From positions 1-22,519 of IMG/VR virus record IMGVR_UViG_3300045999_006615: DNA of 22,519 bases; one strand, written 5' to 3'. Shown here piece after piece: positions 1 to 6,033 of the stretch. A program made the position numbers and the translations under genes. This DNA comes from a virus. Positions within the stretch are counted from its first letter, which is position 1; every line of letters starts with the position of its first letter. The notes under the pieces are model-generated. The model saw only the letters and a program-made list of their open reading frames with translations. It had not been told where the DNA came from and did no database searches.

Positions 1-351
1 CTTCCGATCTGGGGAAAATGCTAATACATTAGTGTTTCGATCTGGCAATCTAGTCCTTACTGAAATCCAGTTATTAAGAGTTGCTGAACTACTGACATCC
101 ACCATTTTGCTGACATCGACAATATGCTCGCAAGTATCCGGCATCACCTTGCTGACGCCAGCAAGCTGATCCTTTATCTCCTCCATCCTAACCTCAGCCT
201 CCTCTAGTGCTGCGTGTGCGTGCTCCTGTGCTGCTTTGTAGCCAGCGAGAAAGGCTTTGCGACAAGGCTCTGTGGGTAAGTAATGCATTAGCGGGATAGC
301 CTCCAAAGTTGTTGTGTATTCCTCCGCCATCTCTTCAGGTGTTTTGCTCAT
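1..351 (-). CDS. DUF551-like phage protein, cut by window edge
   Basis: The frame opens at ATG 351 and runs to base 1 without a stop, giving 117 codons of a longer protein. The N-terminal half is acidic and helical (a run rich in E, A and K around residues 35-65). The visible C-terminal end reads NWISVRTRLPDRNTNVLAF, which matches the WISV..RLP...VLV signature of DUF551, a small domain of unknown function common in phage accessory regions. Its ATG overlaps the previous gene's stop (ATGA), so it is probably translationally coupled. The last bases on this strand equal the start of an Illumina adapter, so the final three or four codons may be artefact. The domain call is fairly secure; the function is unknown. 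Confidence 0.7.
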   Translation of the reverse strand, partial: MSKTPEEMAEEYTTTLEAIPLMHYLPTEPCRKAFLAGYKAAQEHAHAALEEAEVRMEEIKDQLAGVSKVMPDTCEHIVDVSKMVDVSSSATLNNWISVRTRLPDRNTNVLAFSPDRK

Positions 352-560
352 ACCTTCTTCCCTTCCACCATAGTCTCTCCGTACGCCTTGCCAGCCTCAT
401 AGCCTGAGTCCCAGCTATCTTTTGCCAGCTCCATAGCCTCGGTAAACCCACCGATGAACGCCTTAATCTCACCAATAGGAGGGCCAAGAACTCCAGCCGT
501 TAAACTGTTTTGCTTAATCCACTTCTCTGCTAACTCTTCAATCGCTTTTATTCTGTCCAT
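348..560 (-). CDS. Small hypothetical phage protein (70 aa)
   Basis: I chose ATG 560 (MDRIKAIEEL...). A TTG at 572 in the same frame would add four residues, but it overlaps the upstream stop. Neither start has a clear Shine-Dalgarno sequence, so expression probably depends on coupling to the gene ending at 563. The protein is soluble and amphipathic, with a central Gly/Pro-rich turn (GVLGPPIGEIKAFIGG) between two helical parts. It ends four bases inside the next gene (ATGA overlap). I do not recognise a family. Its place in a chain of coupled small genes supports it being real. Confidence 0.6.
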   Translation of the reverse strand: MDRIKAIEELAEKWIKQNSLTAGVLGPPIGEIKAFIGGFTEAMELAKDSWDSGYEAGKAYGETMVEGKKV

Positions 561-562
561 AT

Positions 563-814
563 CTACGGCCAATCATTATAAACAACTACACCACCACGCT
601 CCCAATCAAGAACCTCAACAGCGTTCACGTTAGGAAGTAACAAGATAGACAAGGCTAAAGCTTTCGGATTTAAGTCCTGATTCTTGTGCGCCTCTGCCTC
701 TACATCGCTGATGCCCTGAGTAGCGTGCTCGTAGTCCTCTGTCTGCTGCCGCCATACACGGACGACATACTTGGGTAAGCTCACCCTTATCATCTGCTCA
801 ACTAATATGCTCAT
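563..814 (-). CDS. Small hypothetical phage protein (83 aa)
   Basis: The start is set at ATG 814 (MSILVEQMIR...), directly preceded by a G-rich Shine-Dalgarno (GGGGGTGAG) and overlapping the stop of the 24-aa gene upstream as ATGA. The frame stays open back to an ATG at 892, but that extension would overlap two better-supported genes and has no reason to be used. The protein has a basic N-terminal third (SLPKYVVRVWRQ), an acidic middle and a hydrophobic strand near residues 56-65 (LALSILLLPN). The N-terminal stretch hints at a small ligand- or nucleic-acid-binding fold, but I cannot name a family. Confidence 0.6.
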   Translation of the reverse strand: MSILVEQMIRVSLPKYVVRVWRQQTEDYEHATQGISDVEAEAHKNQDLNPKALALSILLLPNVNAVEVLDWERGGVVVYNDWP

Positions 815-885
815 CTCACCCCCGCAATAAACCCACCAACCAACACCCCTAGCAAGAACGTAGCGTATGCAATCATGCAACTCAT
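811..885 (-). CDS. Tiny single-pass membrane peptide (24 aa)
   Basis: This short gene begins at ATG 885, which overlaps the stop of the 79-aa gene (ATATGA), and it ends in a TGA that overlaps the next start (GATGAG). A GGAG lies seven bases before the ATG. The product is MSC followed by one hydrophobic segment (MIAYATFLLGVLVGGFIAGV) and a terminal Arg, as expected for a membrane peptide. Precise stop/start overlaps on both sides, plus an RBS, argue for translation despite the length. The function is unknown; it could be a holin-like or membrane-modulating peptide. Confidence 0.5.
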   Translation of the reverse strand: MSCMIAYATFLLGVLVGGFIAGVR

Positions 886-1121
886 ATCTCATCTCCTAGT
901 TGTCTTAGGTCGCAAAGGAACCCTTCAGCCCTCTGCGCATCCAAAGTTTTCAGACAGCGAATCGCATACAGCGCGAACTTGTGCTTGCCTATATACCAAG
1001 CCTCGAGCCTTCGCTCATAAGCCGGGGCAGTTTCCTTTGCATCTTTCCCTTTTGGACCGCGCCTAAGCTGGTCCAGTGTGTATTCAATCGCTGATACGAT
1101 TCGCCTGTACTGTTCGCTCAC
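882..1121 (-). CDS. Small hypothetical protein, GTG start (79 aa)
   Basis: The GTG start at 1121 overlaps the TGA of the upstream membrane-protein gene (AAGTGA) and is preceded by AAGGAG at a six-base spacing. The product (MSEQYRRIVSAIEYTL...) is charged and probably all-helical: an N-terminal amphipathic helix, a basic linker (RRGPKGKDAKE), then two further helices. There are no cysteine clusters or membrane segments. I recognise no family. Both flanking genes overlap it by four bases, which makes it a link in a tightly coupled operon. Confidence 0.65.
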   Translation of the reverse strand: MSEQYRRIVSAIEYTLDQLRRGPKGKDAKETAPAYERRLEAWYIGKHKFALYAIRCLKTLDAQRAEGFLCDLRQLGDEI

Positions 1122-1297
1122 TTAACTCTCCTTACCTTATAGCTATCTAACCTGTCATCCACGTTACGAATCTCTCGTAACAACTTATCTATCTGCCTGT
1201 CCTTAATTCGGTGAGCAAAATACCCAGCGACGTGCCCGACACCATGAAAACAGATTGATAGTGTGAGCGAGAAAATTATCATTGATTGCCAGTCCAT
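1118..1297 (-). CDS. Small membrane-anchored protein (59 aa)
   Basis: ATG 1297 is preceded by GGAGGGACT, a strong Shine-Dalgarno at good spacing. The translation is MDWQSMIIFSLTLSICF followed by HGVGHVAGYFAHRIKDRQ and a charged tail rich in D, R and K. Residues 5-27 form one hydrophobic segment, and the C-terminal half is an amphipathic helix that would lie in the cytoplasm. The stop overlaps the GTG of the next gene. It is the first gene after a 131-bp gap and so may head the small-gene operon. Architecture alone cannot separate a superinfection or anti-defence factor from another membrane role. Confidence 0.65.
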   Translation of the reverse strand: MDWQSMIIFSLTLSICFHGVGHVAGYFAHRIKDRQIDKLLREIRNVDDRLDSYKVRRVK

Positions 1298-1428
1298 AGT
1301 CCCTCCATGTTAAAGGCCGCTTGAGTCTAACAATCGACTCTTAAAGGGGAACGGCCCGCTCCCTAACATCACACTTGGGGTACTACATTAAGTGCCGTTT
1401 GTTTAAGGATGAACGGCGCACCCTCTTC
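1298..1428 (-). other. Intergenic leader with two hairpins
   Basis: This gap has no ORF. It holds two inverted repeats. One, at 1394-1417, pairs GCCGTT with AACGGC just downstream of the 71-aa gene. The other, at 1315-1356, pairs GGCCG with CGGCC around an inner GAGTC/GACTC stem and lies just before the RBS of the 59-aa gene. Neither has a U-tract on the minus strand, so they do not look like ordinary terminators. They may be RNA-stability or translational-control structures between two parts of the early operon. Confidence 0.35.
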
Positions 1429-1644
1429 TTACGCTTTCTTATCCAACACCGCTTGAAGCTCTTTCACTGGCGCACTCTTTGGCCTGGGAAGCATCACTCC
1501 CTGTTGCAATACAGCCTTACGCGCCGTGTTTAATACATCAGCAAACTTCTCTCCCTCCTCCAGCACTACAAGTATCCCGATGGATTCTGTCTCGTAATTG
1601 CCCAGGTTAAATTTGCGCTCGTAGTACACCTCTTGTGTTTTCAT
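1429..1644 (-). CDS. Hypothetical phage protein (71 aa)
   Basis: The ATG overlaps the stop of the SSB-like gene (ATGA at 1641-1644). The N-terminal 45 residues read like a small beta-rich fold (YYERKFNLGNYETESIGILVVLEEGE), followed by an amphipathic helix and a Lys/Pro-rich tail ending in LDKKA. The KFNLGNYE-type opening recurs in uncharacterised phage proteins found beside recombination genes, but I know no function for it. The coupling to the SSB-like and RecE-like genes suggests a small accessory of the recombination module. Confidence 0.65.
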   Translation of the reverse strand: MKTQEVYYERKFNLGNYETESIGILVVLEEGEKFADVLNTARKAVLQQGVMLPRPKSAPVKELQAVLDKKA

Positions 1645-2096
1645 ATATTCACCGACTCCTGAAACTCATAAAGGTCATCCTCAGTCAGCGTCACTGGAGT
1701 CGCCTGCTGCTTAATGAGCATCGCCGTTTGAATGTTGTTCCAGCCGTTTGACTGAGTAACTACAATCGAGAAGTCGCGCCCGACCAGCCCATTAACAAAC
1801 TGCCACATCTTGTCCGGGTCATTCTGTATCGCTGAGGTGAACGCATCTCCACATGCAGTCTTTAAAAACTTCACGATGAAGGCAGTATCCGCACAGCTAG
1901 GAGTAAAGAAGGCGGCAACCTCTGCATCCTGACCAGGAACGTAGAAGGAGAACAGAACTTTATCCCGCTTCTCTTGTGTCTTTTTGTCCGTTACTTGAAC
2001 AACCTTTACGCCGACCAAGCTAGCCGGATAGATGCCCGCATCAATTACCTTGCGCTCCCTGCGCGTTCTACTAAAGGGATTCTTCTGCTGTTCCAT
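1641..2096 (-). CDS. Candidate single-stranded-DNA-binding-like protein
   Basis: This gene encodes 151 aa from ATG 2096, with a strong RBS (GGAGGAAGAG) inside the end of the nuclease gene, which it overlaps by 26 bases. The core has alternating strands (GIYPASLVGVKVVQV, KVLFSFYVPG, VAAFFTPS), then a helical insert (IVKFLKTACGDAFTSAI) and further strands with an acidic C-terminal section (TLTEDDLYEFQESVNI). A beta-barrel followed by an acidic tail beside a RecE-like exonuclease is what phage SSB-type (DUF669/gp2.5-like) proteins look like. This is inference from shape and context; no diagnostic motif is visible. An alternative is an uncharacterised recombination mediator. Confidence 0.45.
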   Translation of the reverse strand: MEQQKNPFSRTRRERKVIDAGIYPASLVGVKVVQVTDKKTQEKRDKVLFSFYVPGQDAEVAAFFTPSCADTAFIVKFLKTACGDAFTSAIQNDPDKMWQFVNGLVGRDFSIVVTQSNGWNNIQTAMLIKQQATPVTLTEDDLYEFQESVNI

Positions 2097-2901
2097 ACTC
2101 TTCCTCCATATCCGTTAGTCCATATTTGGGAATCGAAATATCTTCGATCCCGTCCGTATATCCAGGCCAGACATCGGTGCGCGAACACTCCGCATACCTT
2201 CTAAGCAAAGCTTGGTTCTCCGACCTGGATAGTTTAATTGCCTCGTCCGAGAGGCGGTACAGCCCAATAGAGTAGGGGGGCTCTTTCTCCACTGCGATGA
2301 ATACGAAGTGGTATGCTGACTCGTTGTGCGCTCGCAAGGAATCCAAGTACCAGGCTGCTTGTCGATTGTAGCCGTACGCGTACAGCTTGCGACCAAACCC
2401 TTGAGGGCTAGCGTCGATAGTTGTCTTGATATCAATGACTGTACCTATCCGCTCGTTATACGCATCAAGCCTAGCCTTGCAGAGCACTCCGGTAGCGTCG
2501 TCCTTCCACTGAACCGACAACTCCATCAGCGCTCCATCAAGTAAGCGCATTGCATGTCGGTTGCTACGCACCTCGGTTGCTATCTCTAGCGCCTTGTTGA
2601 AGTCTGCCGCCTTGAGGATAGTCTTGTCTGGGTTGGCGGAAACGATAGTTGCGTACTCCTCACGACCCTTAGTGGTGCGCCTGTCAATATCTGGCAAGCA
2701 CAAGAACTCATCGTTAAATAGTTCCGGTTGGAGCACGGCAGTATGAATCGCTCGACCAATCGCCAGGGTATCGGTGTCCTCTCGGGCAACAGCCAGTGCG
2801 TGCTTAAACTTTTGCGGACACTTCTTTAGCATCCCCAGCTTGCTCTGGTTCAGACCTTCCATTGTTGTGTAATCAACAAAGCTCTTATTCTCGTAAATCA
2901 T
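2071..2901 (-). CDS. RecE/exonuclease VIII-like PD-(D/E)XK nuclease
   Basis: This is probably a double-strand DNA exonuclease of the DUF3799/RecE type, used for phage recombination. The start is ATG 2901, which overlaps the upstream TGA as ATGA; the open frame extends six codons upstream to a TTG that is not needed. Motifs in order are NQSKLGMLKKCPQKFKH near residues 18-34, GRAIH with the family His at 53, the KARLDAY acidic residue at 146, the VIDIKTT D157/K159 pair (the DxK of the active site), and QAAWYLD at 181-187 (the QxxxY motif). The length of 276 aa fits the catalytic domain alone. The overlapping SSB-like gene is a natural partner. Confidence 0.85.
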   Translation of the reverse strand: MIYENKSFVDYTTMEGLNQSKLGMLKKCPQKFKHALAVAREDTDTLAIGRAIHTAVLQPELFNDEFLCLPDIDRRTTKGREEYATIVSANPDKTILKAADFNKALEIATEVRSNRHAMRLLDGALMELSVQWKDDATGVLCKARLDAYNERIGTVIDIKTTIDASPQGFGRKLYAYGYNRQAAWYLDSLRAHNESAYHFVFIAVEKEPPYSIGLYRLSDEAIKLSRSENQALLRRYAECSRTDVWPGYTDGIEDISIPKYGLTDMEEEYGTAEESL

Positions 2902-3311
2902 TGCGCGCACCACGGACAAACGGCCATCAACTCTTCACTACCCTCTGGTACGGGCACACGACCGCACTGCTGACAGTCAACCCACGCGGTATAAGTAGGG
3001 GGCACAATATCCTGCTCAACCAACAGCTTCTCAGCTAGCGCCTTGATGGACTGCTTCTTATTCTCCTCTGGCACATGAATCGAAAGATCCCTCAAGTCGT
3101 CCTCGATAATGGAGCGCGCCATATCAAGCGCCAACCCCCACGCCTCCTCTCGACGCCGCGTTCCCTTAGCCACTAACTCCTCCATCGCTGGCCCCCTATA
3201 CCCTTGCGTTCTAGCCACCATCCACAGGTACTCATCGGTAGTTTTGAACCGCTGCCACTCATCTACCGTAAGCACGTTGCTTAAATGTTCGAGCGCTCTT
3301 AGTGTGTCCAC
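2898..3311 (-). CDS. Hypothetical protein with C-terminal zinc ribbon
   Basis: This 137-aa product starts at GTG 3311, inside the end of the preceding gene, with GGAG eight bases upstream. Residues 1-100 are helical and charged, including a basic patch (KGTRRREEAW) and a long amphipathic helix (KKQSIKALAEKLLVEQ). The C-terminus carries CQQCGRVPVPEGSEELMAVC and a further CPWC, two CxxC knuckles that should bind one zinc ion. This suggests a nucleic-acid-binding or protein-docking role in the replication operon, but the family is not recognised. It overlaps the nuclease gene by four bases. Confidence 0.65.
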   Translation of the reverse strand: MDTLRALEHLSNVLTVDEWQRFKTTDEYLWMVARTQGYRGPAMEELVAKGTRRREEAWGLALDMARSIIEDDLRDLSIHVPEENKKQSIKALAEKLLVEQDIVPPTYTAWVDCQQCGRVPVPEGSEELMAVCPWCAQ

Positions 3312-3532
3312 CTTGTGCTCTCCACTAGCTGCTGCCTATCAAGCTTTCGCTGATTCGTCTGAGCTACTATCTCGCACTCGCGGTACGTGCCGATAAACAT
3401 CGGTATCCAATCGAACATATCGCGCGGCTTACTCGAGAACCTGCGACGGTTACTCTCCAGTGCTTCATCCAACAACTGAATGTGAAAACAACCCTGACTA
3501 GGGCTCCACTCCAACACAAACATCTCTTTCAT
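3299..3532 (-). CDS. Small hypothetical protein (77 aa)
   Basis: I place the start at ATG 3532 (MKEMFVLEWSPSQG...), which sits after GGAGGTAAATAT and overlaps the ATPase stop (ATGA). A longer frame beginning at 3547 would lie inside the ATPase gene and lose this RBS. The product is a mixed alpha/beta protein: a first strand (MFVLEWSPSQGCFHIQ), then a basic region (SNRRRFSSKPRDM) and IPMFIGTYRECEIVAQ. No known family is evident. Its overlaps on both sides place it in the replication operon. Confidence 0.6.
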   Translation of the reverse strand: MKEMFVLEWSPSQGCFHIQLLDEALESNRRRFSSKPRDMFDWIPMFIGTYRECEIVAQTNQRKLDRQQLVESTRWTH

Positions 3533-4410
3533 ATATTTACCTCCCAAGCGTCGTTTATTTCCTTGTACGAAAGGCCGGTCTGTCTTGCCACGTCACGGCG
3601 AGTAGCACCCTGAGCCTTTAAGTCTCTAACAACATCAGTCTGAGCGCCGTTTAGCGGGCTCCACATCCACCGAGAAACCTGATCATCATCCTCGGCATAA
3701 GTCACCAGCATGTTCTGCGCGTCGCTTCGCTTAACATCCCTGGTCTTTTTAAAGCGCCACTCAAATTCAGTGCCACGCACCGGCCTCGAGGAAAGGGGAA
3801 GCCTCAGCTCAATGTTAGTGTCTAGCCAGTTCTCCTTAACACTGGTCCCTAGCTGAGCGCCCGACTTGCCAGTGTGGTGAACCACTATGACCGTCCGTCC
3901 CGTATCCCGTAGCGCGTGAAACCAGGGAAGGATTCGCTCCCACTGCCGAACATCGTCGTCCCTGCTGTGCATGGGAAACACACAGCTCAAAAGATTATCG
4001 AAAATAACTACGTCAGAGTTTCCTATAGCCTCGTTGTATTTCTTCTGGTCCGCAGGGTCGCTAATGTTCCAGAGTCTAGGCCCACAATGGTCCTTGCTAA
4101 GCACCCGAAAGAAATCTCCTCGAGGAGAGTGCGCGGCCTCTGCCTGTATCGCCTTAAACCTACGCTTGATAGCCGCTAGACCCAGCTCCCCGTCCACGTA
4201 CAGCACGCGCTTAGGGCTAAGCACCGGCCACTGTAGCCAAACACCTCCAGCCGATATTGTGTGAGCCAACTTCATGCACACGTACGTCTTACCGATACCC
4301 GTACCGCCATACACCATCACCAGATTGTGAGTGCAGATAGTTGGGCCCCAGATAGAGGAGGGGTCTGTAGTCTCCAGGTCTAGTAGCTCGTTAGCGTTTA
4401 ACGGTTTCAC
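3529..4410 (-). CDS. RepA-like AAA ATPase / replicative helicase
   Basis: This 293-aa RecA-fold ATPase is of the AAA_25/RepA helicase type. The visible motifs are Walker A GGTGIGKT at 35-42, YVDGELG at 71-77 containing the catalytic-type Glu, Walker B VVIFDNL at 134-140, and the VHHTGKSGAQLGTS sensor-like segment from about 177. The C-terminal 35 residues (VVRDLKAQGATRRDVARQTG) look like a helix-turn-helix. Such proteins unwind DNA at phage and plasmid origins as ring-shaped hexamers. The GTG start shares a base with the upstream stop (TAGTGA), and a G-rich SD precedes it. Together with the gene at 4410-4736 it probably forms the replication initiation unit. Confidence 0.8.
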   Translation of the reverse strand: MKPLNANELLDLETTDPSSIWGPTICTHNLVMVYGGTGIGKTYVCMKLAHTISAGGVWLQWPVLSPKRVLYVDGELGLAAIKRRFKAIQAEAAHSPRGDFFRVLSKDHCGPRLWNISDPADQKKYNEAIGNSDVVIFDNLLSCVFPMHSRDDDVRQWERILPWFHALRDTGRTVIVVHHTGKSGAQLGTSVKENWLDTNIELRLPLSSRPVRGTEFEWRFKKTRDVKRSDAQNMLVTYAEDDDQVSRWMWSPLNGAQTDVVRDLKAQGATRRDVARQTGLSYKEINDAWEVNI

Positions 4411-4736
4411 TAGCGACCCCCGCTCATAGCCCGGTCAATTACCCAGGTCTTGTAATACCCAGGCCCGTGCGACGGATGCTCAAACCATTCGTAGCCATCA
4501 GCTACGCGCATCGAGTGCCAGTTGTTTAGTGTACGAAAATGATTCTTGTACTTGGCCCACCGCCTGGGATACTCCTCCGCGTAGGCTTCAGCCTTCTCGC
4601 ACCAGTACAGGGCACACGTCTCGCCCAGCTTCGTTTTGAATACTTGCCACTCGGGTTCTGTCATGTAGACTGAACCAGGCTCATCAGGAAAAGGGACGGA
4701 TATCAGGTCGTCATCCCTCTGTTGCGCTCTCCCCAT
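4410..4736 (-). CDS. Replication-operon protein with DnaT/O-like motif
   Basis: This is the first gene of the replication operon, 108 aa, with a GCGGGGG SD before ATG 4736. The middle of the protein (KYKNHFRTLNNWHSMR, residues about 62-77) resembles the short Y..H..T..NW segment at the C-terminal end of phage O/DnaT-like helicase loaders. The N-terminal part is acidic, followed by a helix with CALYWCEKAEAYAEEYPRRW. The full helicase-loader domain is not present, so this could be a reduced loader or an unrelated protein with a chance match. Position directly before the ATPase favours a replication role. Confidence 0.5.
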   Translation of the reverse strand: MGRAQQRDDDLISVPFPDEPGSVYMTEPEWQVFKTKLGETCALYWCEKAEAYAEEYPRRWAKYKNHFRTLNNWHSMRVADGYEWFEHPSHGPGYYKTWVIDRAMSGGR

Positions 4737-4750
4737 ATAACCCCCGCTTG

Positions 4751-4758
4751 CTAGTCAG
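4751..4758 (-). repeat. Gene-start-associated CTGACTAG element, copy a
   Basis: The minus strand reads CCTGACTAGCAAG, fourteen bases before the ATG at 4736. It belongs to a set of near-identical elements found just upstream of early genes, with other copies near 5989, 6926, 8218 and 8848. Confidence 0.6.
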
Positions 4759-4776
4759 GGACGGGGACCAAAGTAA

Positions 4777-4801
4777 TTATCAGTCAATAATTGACCGATA
4801 A
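4777..4801. promoter_or_regulatory. Palindromic operator 1, replication promoter
   Basis: A 25-bp inverted repeat has 11-bp arms TTATCAGTCAA and TTGACCGATAA around TAA, with ten of eleven arm positions symmetric. Its centre lies 31 bp (about three helical turns) from operator 2, which suggests cooperative binding by a dimeric repressor. Confidence 0.6.
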
Positions 4802-4810
4802 GTAAAGCTG

Positions 4811-4829
4811 TCGTTCAGATTGTGAACGA
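4811..4829. promoter_or_regulatory. Palindromic operator 2, replication promoter
   Basis: The sequence TCGTTCA-GATTG-TGAACGA is a perfect inverted repeat with 7-bp arms. On the minus strand it extends to TTATCGTTCA, the same half-site that appears at 8889-8898 in the divergent control region, so the same protein may bind both. Confidence 0.6.
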
Positions 4830-4941
4830 TAACTATCTAGGCCCACCGTCCGATTAAGATTGGAACGGCCAACAACAAACAGAAACTACCAGATCCGTAC
4901 ACCTACCGCAACAACTATTTTTACAACACTATCTGTGACAA

Positions 4942-5919
4942 CTAATACTCGAGGTCCTTACTTGCGGACTCATCAGCTTCGACGCGCTTCTTGTCGTAGC
5001 GCTCCACCATCTGCACACTTGCGTGACGAGACAACTCCTGCACTGCGCGGTGATCCTTGCCCTGGTCTAATAGCTGGGTGATAGCTGTAACTCTGGCACA
5101 GTGTGGCGTGAAGTCCTCTCCGATATCATGCTCGCGGCAGATTGCTTTCCACCACCTATAGATCCCGCTGTCAGTTAGTGGGTGAGCGTCGCCCTTTACG
5201 TCGTAGCGCACGATTAAATGGTCCTTACTTGATGCCCCATCTTTATGCCTTAGCGATAACCACGCAGTCACATTAGCCGCCGCCCATCTTGGGAGAGACA
5301 CCGACTGCGCTTTTTGCGCTTTGGTTTTTAGGATAGCGATAACGGTTGTGCCCTTCTCAGTCCTGCGAACGTCTCCGATCCTGATGTTAATCACCTCCGA
5401 CCGCCTGAGGGCAGCGCCAAAAAACAGGGAGAGGATAGCAAGGTCCTGCTTCTCTTCTTTAGTGCGCGGTGTCCAGGTAAGGAGAGCCTTAACCTTCTCG
5501 GTTGGTACTCTTCTATGTGGCCTACGCTCGCCGGCATCCTGTTGTTTAAGTTCCTTTAGTACACGGACAAACGGGTTAGCCTCGACTGCGCCTTGAGCTA
5601 TTAGCTCATCGTAAATCGATTTTAAGATAGCGCAGTGGTGTCGGAGGGTAGAGCTTGAGACTGTCCCGTGCCGCTCATCCTGAGCCCGTCTAGTAGCTAG
5701 CTGATTACAGTAGTCGAGAGCATCTGAATGCTTTGCACGAATCCACCTTGCTCCGGCTCGCTCATCATCTAAGCTGGTGCCCAGATACTTGCTCCATGCC
5801 CGCGCTCTGTTTAGGTATTGCCTTCTAGTGTTCGCTGGTTTCAGTGTAAGCCAGCGCTCGAGCGCTTTTGCTACATTTGGCCTGTCGAGTGGCGCTTTTA
5901 ATTGTAATATCTTTGCCAT
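4942..5919 (-). CDS. int: Tyrosine integrase/recombinase
   Basis: This 325-aa tyrosine recombinase would integrate and excise the phage. The N-terminal core-binding (SAM-like) domain covers about residues 12-125. The catalytic residues are visible in order: R172 in FFGAALRRSEVINI, a Lys in the beta-hairpin (K198 or K200 in ILKTKAQK), H273 and R276 in TPHCARVTAI, H299 in LSRHASVQ, and the nucleophile Y308 in VERYDKK. The length is normal for the family. The start at ATG 5919 has GGGGG seven bases upstream. The leader upstream contains a GAGAAACCCGGGGGTCTC hairpin and a CTGACTAG element. It lies between lysis and replication genes rather than at a genome edge. Confidence 0.92.
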   Translation of the reverse strand: MAKILQLKAPLDRPNVAKALERWLTLKPANTRRQYLNRARAWSKYLGTSLDDERAGARWIRAKHSDALDYCNQLATRRAQDERHGTVSSSTLRHHCAILKSIYDELIAQGAVEANPFVRVLKELKQQDAGERRPHRRVPTEKVKALLTWTPRTKEEKQDLAILSLFFGAALRRSEVINIRIGDVRRTEKGTTVIAILKTKAQKAQSVSLPRWAAANVTAWLSLRHKDGASSKDHLIVRYDVKGDAHPLTDSGIYRWWKAICREHDIGEDFTPHCARVTAITQLLDQGKDHRAVQELSRHASVQMVERYDKKRVEADESASKDLEY

Positions 5920-5988
5920 AATCTTGCCCCCGATCCCAGGAGGTACTAGACTGCGGCCTAGAGACCCCCGGGTTTCTCACTTTGATTG

Positions 5989-5996
5989 CTAGTCAG
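5989..5996 (-). repeat. CTGACTAG element, copy b
   Basis: The minus strand reads ACCTGACTAGCAATCAAAG about 70 bases before the integrase ATG. Thirteen bases on the plus strand (TTGATTGCTAGTC) are identical to the copy at 8848 and differ at one base from 1282-1294. Confidence 0.6.
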
Positions 5997-6000
5997 GTGT

Positions 6001-6033
6001 GGGGGTAGGCCCTTAAAAGCCTATCCCCTTTTT
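6001..6033 (+). terminator. Rho-independent terminator facing right
   Basis: The plus strand has a ten-pair stem (GGGGGTAGGC with GCCTATCCCC, one G-U pair), an eight-base loop CCTTAAAA and then TTTTT. On the minus strand the stem has a mismatch and no U-tract, so the signal is for plus-strand transcription. All neighbouring genes are on the minus strand, so it would end an antisense transcript. It overlaps the end of the transglycosylase gene. Confidence 0.7.

Larger units (their letters stand above)
4737..4941 (-). promoter_or_regulatory. Control region of the replication operon
   Basis: This gap between the integrase stop and the first replication gene holds two palindromic operators (4777-4801 and 4811-4829). 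On the minus strand a possible promoter reads TTTACT, an 18-base spacer that contains much of operator 1, then TGATAAT. If used, a bound repressor would block it. The integrase-proximal part (4860-4941) is rich in CAAC/ACAACTA short direct repeats near 4911, 4922 and 4937, which could be integrase arm sites or part of attP. No attachment core can be fixed from this window alone. Confidence 0.45.

Noticed and set aside
4860-4941. attP site next to the integrase
   Set aside because: Only loose ACAACTA-type repeats are seen; without a host junction or a tRNA match no attachment core can be defined.
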